DNA from: Streptomyces sp. R41
GTDB lineage: Bacteria > Actinomycetota > Actinomycetes > Streptomycetales > Streptomycetaceae
Length of the DNA: 64,000 nt
Assembly: GCF_041053055.1 (NCBI RefSeq)
Contig: NZ_CP163443.1
Coordinates: 5,997,001 to 6,061,000, forward strand
Direction: 5' to 3'
The notes under the pieces were generated by a model. It was not told the DNA's origin. It was given only the letters and a program-made list of their open reading frames with translations, and searched no databases. Position 1 is the first letter of the stretch, and every line of letters starts with the position of its first letter. Position numbers and translations under genes: made by a program. Shown piece by piece: positions 26,881 to 35,026 of this stretch.

Positions 26881-27435
26881 ATGGAAAGCCGCAACGACGT
26901 GCGCAACGCGGTCGGCGCACCCCCACCACCGCCCGCGGAAGCGGCACACGACCGCCTCTGGGCCCGGGACGTACGCAGCTCGATCCGCTGCGCGGCCGCG
27001 CTCCTCGGCCTCCTGCTGCTGATCGACCGGGCCGCCGGCACCCTCACGGACCTGCGCGCCCTGCTGTGGGTCTCCCTCGCGGTGCTGTTGTTCCTGGTCC
27101 TCTGCCCCGCCCGGGTCGCCGCCGGTGAGGGCTGGCTGGCCTCGCGCGGGCTGCTGCGCGCCCGGCGGGTACGGACCGACCACCTGGTGTCGGTGCGTGT
27201 TCTGGACGGCGTCGGCCAACGGCTCGTCCTGCGGGACACCTTCGGCGCGAGCCTGGAGATCGACCCCCGGGTCCTCGTCGCCAATCCCGCACTGTGGCAC
27301 CGCCTGGACGAGGACACCCGCGTCTCCGCCCTCCGCGGCTCGCTCATGTGCGGGGCGACCGCGCTGCACCGCGTCTCGCAGCGCATCGACGGCGAGACTG
27401 CGCTGACGGTGTTCAAGGTGTCGGGGCTGGACTGA
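26881..27435 (+). CDS. hypothetical membrane protein, divergent from kdp
   Basis: 184 residues. Proline-rich N-terminus (APPPPPAEAAHDRLW), two closely spaced helices (ALLGLLLLIDRAAG and LLWVSLAVLLFLVLCPA), then a soluble beta-rich part (GEGWLASRGLLRARRVRTDHL, LVLRDTFGASLEIDPRVLV, LWHRLDEDTR) resembling bacterial PH-like membrane proteins. The ATG at 26881 has no clear ribosome binding site. Its position against the kdp promoter suggests co-regulation with potassium genes. Confidence 0.7.
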   Translation: MESRNDVRNAVGAPPPPPAEAAHDRLWARDVRSSIRCAAALLGLLLLIDRAAGTLTDLRALLWVSLAVLLFLVLCPARVAAGEGWLASRGLLRARRVRTDHLVSVRVLDGVGQRLVLRDTFGASLEIDPRVLVANPALWHRLDEDTRVSALRGSLMCGATALHRVSQRIDGETALTVFKVSGLD

Positions 27436-27560
27436 TCCGCGTCTGCCGGGCCGGGGCGACCAATGGCTCCACGTACGGACGCTCAGTTGTTCCCCTTGCG
27501 GACGCCCGCCCGCTCCTCGTACGGGCGCCCTTTTGCTCCATATGTACGTGTCCGACGAAA

Positions 27561-27582
27561 CCCTAACGGTCCCTTAACGCCC
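27561..27582 (+). promoter_or_regulatory. candidate KdpE box upstream of the KimA-like gene
   Basis: CCCTAACGGTC (27561-27571) followed at once by CCTTAACGCCC (27572-27582), 55 bp before the start codon. Same 11-bp-period direct repeat as upstream of kdp. Confidence 0.6.
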
Positions 27583-27636
27583 TGCGGGCCGCTCACCCTC
27601 CCCCTCCGTGCCCCTCCCCCGGCTTACCCTCCGCCC

Positions 27637-29670
27637 GTGCTCAACGTGACGGGGATCCTCAAGCGGCTGGTGATCGGCCGGGCGATGCGCAGCGAAGAGC
27701 TGCACGAGACGCTGCTGCCCAAACGGCTCGCGCTGCCGATCTTCGCCTCGGACCCGCTGTCGTCGGTGGCGTACGCGACGCAGGAGATCCTGCTGGTCCT
27801 CACGCTCGGCGGACTGGCGTATCTGCATTTCACGCCCTGGATCGCGGCCGCGGTCGTGGCACTGATGACGGTCGTGGTGCTCTCGTACCGCCAAGTGGTG
27901 CACGCGTATCCCAGCGGCGGCGGCTCGTACGAGGTGGTGTCCACGAACCTCGGCCCGTCCGCCGGACTGGTCGTCGCCGCCTCGCTCCTCGTCGACTACG
28001 TCATGACGGTGGCCGTCTCGGTGGCCTCCGGCGTCGACAACATCATCTCGGCCCTCCCCCAACTCGCCGACCACCGCGTCCTGTTGGCGCTCTGCTTCGT
28101 CGCGATCCTGACGGCGATGAACCTGCGAGGCGTACGCGAGTCGGGGCGGGCCTTCGCCGCACCCACTTACCTCTTCATCGGCGGCGTCCTGATCATGGTG
28201 ATCACCGGTCTGATCCGGTACTTCCTCGGGGACGCGCCGGTCGCCGAGAGCGCAAAGTACGGTGTCACGCCGGCCCCTTCGGACGCGCATCTCACGGGCC
28301 TGGCCCTCGTCATGCTGGTGCTGCGCGCTTTCTCGTCCGGCTGTACGGCACTGACCGGCGTGGAGGCGATCTCCAACGGCGTACCGGCGTTCCGCAAGCC
28401 CAAGTCGAAGAACGCGGCCTCGACGATGGCGGCGATGGGCATCATCGCGATCGTCATGTTCGTCGGCGTCACCGCGCTGGCGCTGATCACCAAGGTGCAC
28501 ATCACCGGTGACTCCTGCCGTCTGACCGGCCTGAACGGCGACTGCTCCTCGTACACGCAGCGCACCGTCATCGCGCAGATCGCGGCGGCGGTCTTCGGCG
28601 GCGAGCACAGCGTCGGCTTCTACTTCATCCAGGCGGCGACCGCGCTGGTCCTGATCCTGGCCGCGAACACGGCCTTCAACGGCTTCCCGCTGCTGTCGTC
28701 GATCCTTGCCCAACACCGTTACCTGCCCCGCCAGCTGCACAACCGGGGCGACCGGCTCGCCTTCTCCAACGGCATCGTGGCCCTGGCGGTCGTCGCGGGC
28801 CTGCTGCTGTGGGGCTTCCGGGCGAACGTCACCAGCCTCATCCACCTCTACATCCTGGGCGTGTTCACCTCCTTCACGCTCTCCCAGCTCGGCATGGTCC
28901 GGCACTGGAACCGCGAGCTGCGCGCGACACCCGACCCGGTCACGCGCCGTCGCCATCACACGGCCCGCGTGGTCAACGCGTTCGGCGCGGTCGTCACGGG
29001 GCTGGTCCTGGTGATCGTCCTTGCCACCAAGTTCACCCAGGGCGCGTGGCTGGCGGTGCTCGCGGCGATCGTGCTGTGGGTGATGATGCGCGGGATCCGA
29101 CGGCACTACGACGCCACGGCGGCGGAGCTGGCAGTGACCGACCCGCGCGGTGAACTCGTCCCGCCCAGCCGGGTGTTCGGGATCGTGCTCGTGTCCACGA
29201 TCCACAAGCCGACCCTGCGCGCCCTCGCCTACGCGCGCGCCTTCCGCCCCGACCAGCTGGAGGCCCTCACGGTCTCGGTCGACCGCGACGAGGCGGCCGC
29301 GCTCCGCACGCGCTGGGAGGAGTACGGCATCGAGGTTCCGTTGAAGATCATCGACTCTCCGTATCGCGAGGTGACCCGGCCGGTCGTGGAGTACGTCCGC
29401 TCCATCCGCCGCGAGAGCCCGCGGGACATCGTCGCCGTCTTCATCCCCGAGTACGTCGTCGGCCACTGGTGGGAGAACCTGCTCCACAACCAGTCCGCCC
29501 TGTGGCTCAAGAGCCGTCTCCTCTTCACTCCCGGCGTCATGGTCACCAGCGTCCCGTGGCAGCTGACCTCCTCGGCCCGCGCCGACCGCCCGGCGGCCCG
29601 GGCCCCGGGCTCATTCCGCCGAGGCGAGCCCCAGCACCCGCAGCCCCGGGCCGGCTCCCGCCACGAGTAG
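27637..29670 (+). CDS. KimA-like APC-superfamily potassium permease
   Basis: 677 residues, about 12 helices then a cytoplasmic C-terminal domain of roughly 170 residues. The N-terminus (LKRLVIGRAMRSEELHETLL, FASDPLSSVAYATQEILL) matches the KimA/YdaO pattern of high-affinity K+ importers of the APC/KUP fold. The C-terminal part has a USP-like look (VLVSTIHKPTLRALAYARAF). KimA proteins are often controlled by c-di-AMP; nothing here shows a riboswitch. GTG 27637 chosen because similarity begins there. A lower-complexity tail (RRGEPQHPQPRAGSRHE) ends the protein. Confidence 0.85.
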   Translation: MLNVTGILKRLVIGRAMRSEELHETLLPKRLALPIFASDPLSSVAYATQEILLVLTLGGLAYLHFTPWIAAAVVALMTVVVLSYRQVVHAYPSGGGSYEVVSTNLGPSAGLVVAASLLVDYVMTVAVSVASGVDNIISALPQLADHRVLLALCFVAILTAMNLRGVRESGRAFAAPTYLFIGGVLIMVITGLIRYFLGDAPVAESAKYGVTPAPSDAHLTGLALVMLVLRAFSSGCTALTGVEAISNGVPAFRKPKSKNAASTMAAMGIIAIVMFVGVTALALITKVHITGDSCRLTGLNGDCSSYTQRTVIAQIAAAVFGGEHSVGFYFIQAATALVLILAANTAFNGFPLLSSILAQHRYLPRQLHNRGDRLAFSNGIVALAVVAGLLLWGFRANVTSLIHLYILGVFTSFTLSQLGMVRHWNRELRATPDPVTRRRHHTARVVNAFGAVVTGLVLVIVLATKFTQGAWLAVLAAIVLWVMMRGIRRHYDATAAELAVTDPRGELVPPSRVFGIVLVSTIHKPTLRALAYARAFRPDQLEALTVSVDRDEAAALRTRWEEYGIEVPLKIIDSPYREVTRPVVEYVRSIRRESPRDIVAVFIPEYVVGHWWENLLHNQSALWLKSRLLFTPGVMVTSVPWQLTSSARADRPAARAPGSFRRGEPQHPQPRAGSRHE

Positions 29671-29687
29671 CCGCAGGTGATGGTTGC

Positions 29688-29826
29688 TCGCCCCCGCCGC
29701 CCCGTAAGGGGCACGGGGAACTGCACGGCAAGCCCTCCCCGGCAGGCGCCCGAAAGACAACCCAGGGGGGTCTGGGGGGGAAGCCCCCCGGGTACGGGAA
29801 TCGGTAGGGGCGGCGGGGGCGAAAAA
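29688..29826. repeat. dispersed GC-hairpin repeat, copy C (degenerate)
   Basis: Contains GGGGCACGGGGAACTGCACG, the paired GGGGGG blocks around AAGCC, and the terminal TAGGGGCGGCGGGGGCGAAA. Sits between the convergent KimA-like and 532-residue membrane-protein genes and can terminate both. More diverged than copies A, B and D. Confidence 0.75.
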
Positions 29827-29834
29827 GCGGTGGG

Positions 29835-31433
29835 TCAGCGAAACTCCGCGAGTCGTGGGCGCAAGCCGAGCAGTGTCAGCGCAGCCCCGGTGAGGAGCAA
29901 GGCGCATGTCCAGGGAAGCAGCCCGGTCGCCTCGGAGCGGCCCGCCCGCACCGCCGCCACGAAGTGGTCACGGTTGATGTCGGTCAGCTCGCCCAGCGCG
30001 GTCATCCACTCCGCGAAATGCGCGTTGGACGTGGCCGGTTGCCAGTCCATGCAGAACTCGACGGCCTCGCGCTCCTGGCCCTGCGCGACCAGTGTGCGTA
30101 TCTTGCGGTCGTCGCGCTGGTAGACGGCGTACGTCTCGACCGTCTTCTCGGCGGCGGCCCGCTCCCCGGGGAAGGTGATGTTGGCGAGCTCGCGCTCGAA
30201 CTCCCCGGTGAAATCGAGGTCGTCGTGGTCGGCTTCGTACATCTGCCAGGTCCGGTCCAGCTCGGCGTCGTAGTTCGACAGGGTTGCCCCTGAAATGCCG
30301 TACAGCTTCTGCGACTTGGCGAGGAAGGACGGACCGTACTGGTAGCGCCGCTCGGGATCGAGGAGCCACCGGCTCTCGTCGGCGTTCGCGTCGTACGCGA
30401 TCGCGCGGGCGCGGGAGAGCGCGACGACGGAGTCGAAGGCGTCGCGGCGGGCGCCGCGCAGATGCTCGGCGGAGGCGGAGAGCGCCTCGGTGCCGAGGAT
30501 CACGGCGAGCAGGGCGCAGACCGTGGCGGCCAGTACGCCGGGGTTGAGGATCCGGTGGAAGCGCCGTGTCAGGTAGCACTGGAGGACGCCGAGCGCGGCG
30601 AGCAGCAGCGCGCCGAGTGCTACGACGGCGGCGAGCTGGGCGGCGAGGGTCGAACGGGCCTCGGCGTACTCCCTGTTGAACGCGCTGTTGTTGGAGTCCA
30701 CCAACGTGCGGGCCTCCGGAAGGAGTTGGCCCTGCAGCAGATCGGTCGCCGTACGGTAGTCCTCGAGCGCGGCCGCCTTGCCGCCGGAGCGGCCGTCGTT
30801 CTCCAGGGCGCGCCCTATCCGTTCCTGGTACTCGGCGAAGTTGTCGGTGAGGGACTCCACCGTCCGCTCGTCCGCCCGGTCGCCCTGGGCGGCGACGGCG
30901 AGGGCGCGCAGGTCGTGGCCGATCTCGCGACGGGCTTCGCCGTAGAAGCCGTACGCCTTGTCGTACGGCGTTCCCAGGCGCCCTTTGCCCGCGTTGCCGC
31001 TGGACAGCAGGAGGTTGGCGGCCTGGGCGTCCATGTCGTTGAGGGCGAGGTTGAGGTCGGCGGCAGTGGTGGTGCGGGGCGCGTCGCGTTCGGCGACGGC
31101 GTTCCAGGTGCCGGTGGCGGCGAGTGCGGCGAGCAGGAGCAGCAGGGCGAGGGTGGTGGCGAGCGAGACCGTGCCCGCGCGCAGCAGACGCAGCCGCGCG
31201 GGCACGGTGGCCCAGTAGCGGCGGCGCAGAGCGGCCCGCGCGGCCACGGCCTCACGACGGAGGCGCCGGCCCGGACGGCCCGGCCGTAACCTCCGGCGCG
31301 GCCGCGGACCGGGCGGCCTGCGCCCGGGCGGAGCGCCGACCGGTCCGCGCCGAGGCTGTGAGACAGTCCTGACCCCCGCAACCCCACTGCGTGAAGAACC
31401 GGCCGTGATCGTCACGAGCCCCTCCAGCGGCAT
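29835..31433 (-). CDS. membrane protein with duplicated TM-helical-bundle-TM modules
   Basis: 532 residues. A basic Pro/Arg-rich N-terminus (about 80 residues) precedes TM1 (about 88-110), an extracytoplasmic all-helical domain to about 245, TM2 and TM3 back to back (about 247-305), a second helical domain (LRGARRDAFDSVVALSRARA to about 495) and TM4 near the C-terminus. Each module looks like a chemoreceptor-type four-helix sensor, but no HAMP, kinase or other output domain follows. Flanked by two large K+-type permeases and preceded by a candidate KdpE box. Start ATG 31433 uncertain; a GTG just inside is possible. Function unknown. Confidence 0.8.
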   Translation of the reverse strand: MPLEGLVTITAGSSRSGVAGVRTVSQPRRGPVGAPPGRRPPGPRPRRRLRPGRPGRRLRREAVAARAALRRRYWATVPARLRLLRAGTVSLATTLALLLLLAALAATGTWNAVAERDAPRTTTAADLNLALNDMDAQAANLLLSSGNAGKGRLGTPYDKAYGFYGEARREIGHDLRALAVAAQGDRADERTVESLTDNFAEYQERIGRALENDGRSGGKAAALEDYRTATDLLQGQLLPEARTLVDSNNSAFNREYAEARSTLAAQLAAVVALGALLLAALGVLQCYLTRRFHRILNPGVLAATVCALLAVILGTEALSASAEHLRGARRDAFDSVVALSRARAIAYDANADESRWLLDPERRYQYGPSFLAKSQKLYGISGATLSNYDAELDRTWQMYEADHDDLDFTGEFERELANITFPGERAAAEKTVETYAVYQRDDRKIRTLVAQGQEREAVEFCMDWQPATSNAHFAEWMTALGELTDINRDHFVAAVRAGRSEATGLLPWTCALLLTGAALTLLGLRPRLAEFR

Positions 31434-31525
31434 GCCACGGACGCTCGCCCGTGTCCCCCGTGCCGCTCAGTCTGCGACCGGTTTCGGCCACGACTGTCGT
31501 CCCTTGACGCCCTCCTGATGCCTCC

Positions 31526-31870
31526 TCAGGCGACTTTGACGGCGCCTTGACGCGTCCGGCTCGCGCCGTTCAGCCGAAGAACCGGACCGGCAGGCCGACG
31601 GGATACGTCCCCCTCGCCAGCGAACCCGACGCGCTCGACGGCGTCCCGGTCGACGGCGAGGGTGAGACCCTCGCCGCGCAGCGGCAGCAGCTGTTCGAGG
31701 ATCACCTCGGTCTGCAGGTTGGCGAGCGCGGCGCCGATGAAGGGGTGCGCGCCGTGCCCGTATGCGATGTGCCCGGCGCCACGTGCCACCTCCCGGGTGA
31801 GGTCGAGCCGCCCGGGGTCTTGGAAGGTGCCGGGGGCACGCTTGGCGGCATGCTGTGCGCTGCGCCGCAT
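31526..31870 (-). pseudogene. cytochrome P450 C-terminal fragment
   Basis: The frame reads FQDPGRLDLTREVARGAGHI, then AYGHGAHPFIGAALANLQTE, clearly the heme-loop region of a P450 (usual FGxGxHxCxGxxLA), but the heme-ligand Cys is replaced and the P450 body is missing. Just upstream in another frame GGETVLIP is the matching preceding strand, so a frameshift also occurred. True similarity covers about 31640-31930; the last residues are unrelated and overlap a candidate KdpE box. Confidence 0.7.
31534..31555. promoter_or_regulatory. candidate KdpE box upstream of the 532-residue protein
   Basis: CTTTGACGGCG (31534-31544) followed by CCTTGACGCGT (31545-31555), about 100 bp upstream of the minus-strand start at 31433; a single half-site CCTTGACGCCC lies at 31502-31512. 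Confidence 0.55.
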
Positions 31871-31944
31871 GGTGCGGGGATGCGGGGGATCAGGACGGTT
31901 TCACCGCCCGGGAAGCGTGACCGGGGAAGGGCGCGACCGGCCGG

Positions 31945-31966
31945 TCTTAACGCAGTCTTGACGCGT
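31945..31966 (+). promoter_or_regulatory. candidate KdpE box upstream of the second permease
   Basis: TCTTAACGCAG (31945-31955) followed by TCTTGACGCGT (31956-31966), 107 bp before the start codon at 32074. Confidence 0.6.
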
Positions 31967-32073
31967 TTGGCCCAGTTATCCGTGGGCCCGGGGATCACTC
32001 CCTGCATACGCTGGTCCTGCCGTGTCCTCGATGGCCGGAAACTTTCGAAGAGCCGTACGTCAGGAGCACGCCG

Positions 32074-34029
32074 ATGGCCGCCACCGACCACGACGCCCGC
32101 ACGAGCCGCTTGCGCGGGTGGATGCTGGAAGGCCTGTCCGACATGGCCAGGCACCAGCAGGGGCAGCGCGCCGTCGAGCCGGAGCCCGCGCACAAGGGAC
32201 AGCGCTGGTGGCGGGTGATGTGCCTGACCGGCGTCGACTACTTCTCCACCCTCGGCTATCAGCCGGGCATCGCAGCCCTGGCGGCCGGTCTGCTGTCCCC
32301 CGTGGCCACCATCGTGCTCGTCATAGTCACCCTGGCGGGCGCACTGCCCGTCTACCGGAGGGTGGCCGAGGAGAGCCCGCACGGCGAGGGTTCCATCGCG
32401 ATGCTGGAGCGGCTGCTGTCCTTCTGGCAGGGCAAGCTGTTCGTCCTCACCCTGCTCGGCTTCGCCGCCACCGACTTCCTGATCACCATCACCCTCTCGG
32501 CGGCGGACGCCTCCACCCACCTCGTCGAGAACCCCCATCTGACCGCCACACTCCACGACAAGCAGATGCTGATCACGCTGATCCTGGTCGCGCTGCTGGG
32601 CGCGGTCTTCCTCAAGGGCTTCCTGGAGGCGATCGGGGTGGCCGTGGTCCTGGTGGCGATCTATCTGGGGCTCAACACCGTGGTCGTGATCAACGGACTG
32701 TGGCATGTGATGTCCGCAGGGCATGTGGTCACCGACTGGTCCAGCGCCCTGACCGCCGAACACGGAAACATCTTCGCGATGATCGGGGTGTCCCTGCTGG
32801 TCTTCCCGAAGCTGGCCCTCGGTCTGTCCGGCTTCGAGACCGGTGTGGCGGTCATGCCGCACGTCGAGGGCGACCCCGGGGACACCGAGGAGAACCCCAA
32901 GGGCCGTATCCGGGGCACGAAGAAACTGCTGACCACGGCCGCCCTGATCATGAGCGTGTTCCTGATCGCCACCAGCTTCATCACCACCGTGCTCATCCCG
33001 GAGAAGGAGTTCGAGTCCGGCGGCCAGGCCAACGGCCGTGCGCTGGCGTATCTGGCGCACGAGTACCTCGGCAACGCCTTCGGCACGGTCTACGACGTCT
33101 CGACGATCGCCATCCTGTGGTTCGCGGGAGCCTCCGCCATGGCCGGGCTGCTCAACCTGATGCCCCGCTATCTGCCCCGCTACGGCATGGCCCCGCACTG
33201 GGCGCGCGCCGTCCGCCCCATGGTGATCGTCTTCACCCTGGTCGCCTTCCTGGTCACCTGGATCTTCGACGCCGACGTCGACGCGCAGGGCGGCGCCTAC
33301 GCCACGGGTGTCCTGGTCCTGATGTCCTCCGCGGCGATCGCGGTGACCATCGCCGCACGCAAGGCCCAGCAGCGCAACTGGACGATCGCCTTCGCCATCG
33401 TCTCGGCGGTCCTCCTCTACGTCACCGTCGTGAACGTCATCGAACGCCCCGACGGCGTGAAGATCGGCGCCTGCTTCATCGCCGGCATCATCCTCGTCTC
33501 GCTCCTGTCCCGGCTGGCCCGTGCCTTCGAGTTGCGCGTCACCAGCGTGAAGCTGGACGACCTGGCGGAACGTTTCGTACGGGACATCGCCAGCCGGCGG
33601 ATCCGGTTCATCGCCAATGAGCCCGACAACCGCGACATCACCGAGTACCGGGAGAAGGTCGAGCAGATCCGGGCGGACAACGACCTCCCGGCCCAGGAGG
33701 ACTTCGTCTTCCTCGAGGTCACCGTGCTCGATCCCTCGGAGTTCGAGGCGGGCCTGAACGTACGGGGCGAGGTCCTCCACGGCCGCTACCGCGTCCTGAC
33801 CCTGGAGTCCTCCTCCATCCCCAACGCCCTGGCCGCCCTCCTCCTCCACGTCCGCGACTCCACCGGCTGCACCCCCCACATCTACTTCGAGTGGACCGAG
33901 GGCAACCCCTTCACCAACTTCTTCCGCTTCTTCCTCTTCGGCCAGGGCGAGGTCGCCCCCGTCACCCGAGAGGTCCTCCGCGAGGCCGAACCCAACCGCT
34001 CCCGCCGCCCACGGGTCCACGTCGGCTAG
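32074..34029 (+). CDS. APC-superfamily permease
   Basis: 651 residues, 11-12 helices: [20 protein letters not shown] is the first APC helix pair, [20 protein letters not shown] the family-typical mid segment. The cytoplasmic C-terminus of about 160 residues ([22 protein letters not shown], then [31 protein letters not shown]) is conserved-looking and not found in simple amino-acid permeases. Annotated generically as an amino acid transporter in many genomes; the neighbours and shared operator suggest K+ transport or K+-linked solute uptake. The start follows GTCAGGAGCACGCCG. Confidence 0.85.
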   Translation: MAATDHDARTSRLRGWMLEGLSDMARHQQGQRAVEPEPAHKGQRWWRVMCLTGVDYFSTLGYQPGIAALAAGLLSPVATIVLVIVTLAGALPVYRRVAEESPHGEGSIAMLERLLSFWQGKLFVLTLLGFAATDFLITITLSAADASTHLVENPHLTATLHDKQMLITLILVALLGAVFLKGFLEAIGVAVVLVAIYLGLNTVVVINGLWHVMSAGHVVTDWSSALTAEHGNIFAMIGVSLLVFPKLALGLSGFETGVAVMPHVEGDPGDTEENPKGRIRGTKKLLTTAALIMSVFLIATSFITTVLIPEKEFESGGQANGRALAYLAHEYLGNAFGTVYDVSTIAILWFAGASAMAGLLNLMPRYLPRYGMAPHWARAVRPMVIVFTLVAFLVTWIFDADVDAQGGAYATGVLVLMSSAAIAVTIAARKAQQRNWTIAFAIVSAVLLYVTVVNVIERPDGVKIGACFIAGIILVSLLSRLARAFELRVTSVKLDDLAERFVRDIASRRIRFIANEPDNRDITEYREKVEQIRADNDLPAQEDFVFLEVTVLDPSEFEAGLNVRGEVLHGRYRVLTLESSSIPNALAALLLHVRDSTGCTPHIYFEWTEGNPFTNFFRFFLFGQGEVAPVTREVLREAEPNRSRRPRVHVG

Positions 34030-34034
34030 GTCGG

Positions 34035-34187
34035 CGGTTTTCGCCCCCCTCCGCCCCTGCCCGGGCTGGTCGCGCAGTTCCCCGCGCCCCTTTTCAGGGG
34101 CGCGGGGAACTGCGCGATCTTTTAGCGGGGGTCTGGGGGCGCAGCCCCCAGGTACGGGAATGGGTAGGGGCGGAGGGGGCGAAAAAC
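34035..34187. repeat. dispersed GC-hairpin repeat, copy D
   Basis: Large near-palindrome: TTTTCGCCCCCCTCCGCCCC at the left mirrored by GGGGCGGAGGGGGCGAAAAA at the right, with a core hairpin 34072-34115 identical in its arms to copy B. Lies between two convergent stop codons and can terminate both transcripts. Confidence 0.85.
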
Positions 34188-34193
34188 CTTTCC

Positions 34194-34961
34194 TCAGCCC
34201 CTGCCGACGCGAGCCCCCGCGCTCCACCGCCCCAGCACCGGCTCCGCGAGTGTCCGTGCCGCCAGGCACAGGGTCTGGCCGTGCCGGGCGAAGAGTTCGT
34301 CGCGGGAGGTGAAGTGGCCGAGGTCCAGGCGGACTTGGGCTGAGAGGTCGCAGACGGTGCCCGGGGCGCCGGCGCAGCTCGCGGCCGTCCCGCCGTCCGA
34401 GTCCACCGCCGTACGGGCCACCGCGTCGAAGAGGGTCTCACCGCCCTTGTTGGTGAAGCCGCCGGACGCCGCGCTCAGCTCGGTCAGGGTTCCGAAGAGC
34501 TCGGCGATCGGGACCCATTCCTCTTCCAGGAGGAACTCGGGCCATGCCAGCAGGACCTGCTCCGGTACGAGCGGCTTGAGGCGAGGGAAGCGCGGATACC
34601 AGAAGGAGCCGTCCACCAGCAGTCCCCGCACCCGGGTGGGAACGTCCAGCGCCCGCGCGACCGCTTCGAGCACCGCCATCCGCTGGCTGCACGACCCGCG
34701 CCCGAGCTCCAGTGTCCTTGAGGCGCGGCGCAGGTCGTCCACGGAATACACGGGCCGCACCTCGCGCGCGATGGTCCCGTGGGCCTGGCGCAGCGACTCG
34801 CGGACGTCGCCGTTCGCCGGGATCCGCTCCACCAACTCCCGGACGACCGGGTGTTCCCAGTCCAGGATCGCGGTGGGCCGGGTCGAGCCGGGTACGGGCT
34901 CGGGCGTCCTGACCCGTACGGCATCCGAGCGTCGGCACGGCATCAACAAGCGGCTGGTCAT
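34194..34961 (-). CDS. transglutaminase-like domain protein
   Basis: 255 residues. A Cys in the conserved position (LELGRGSCSQRMAVLEAVARALDVPTR) is followed by a hydrophobic FWYPRF and a later LFDAV; the Cys-His-Asp arrangement of the transglutaminase-like fold fits. No signal peptide. Start ATG 34961 (MTSRLL); the frame opens five codons upstream. Known members are hydrolases or chaperone-like; role here unknown. Confidence 0.8.
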   Translation of the reverse strand: MTSRLLMPCRRSDAVRVRTPEPVPGSTRPTAILDWEHPVVRELVERIPANGDVRESLRQAHGTIAREVRPVYSVDDLRRASRTLELGRGSCSQRMAVLEAVARALDVPTRVRGLLVDGSFWYPRFPRLKPLVPEQVLLAWPEFLLEEEWVPIAELFGTLTELSAASGGFTNKGGETLFDAVARTAVDSDGGTAASCAGAPGTVCDLSAQVRLDLGHFTSRDELFARHGQTLCLAARTLAEPVLGRWSAGARVGRG

Positions 34962-35026
34962 GTCCGCGCCCCCCATATCCCCGTGGCTGATCCCCAGCCA
35001 TCATCACACGGGCCCGGCCCACGAGT

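Noticed and set aside
27436..27636. Possible c-di-AMP (ydaO) riboswitch before the KimA-like gene
   Set aside because: The conserved ydaO sequence blocks are not present; only the direct repeats and a short palindrome are seen.
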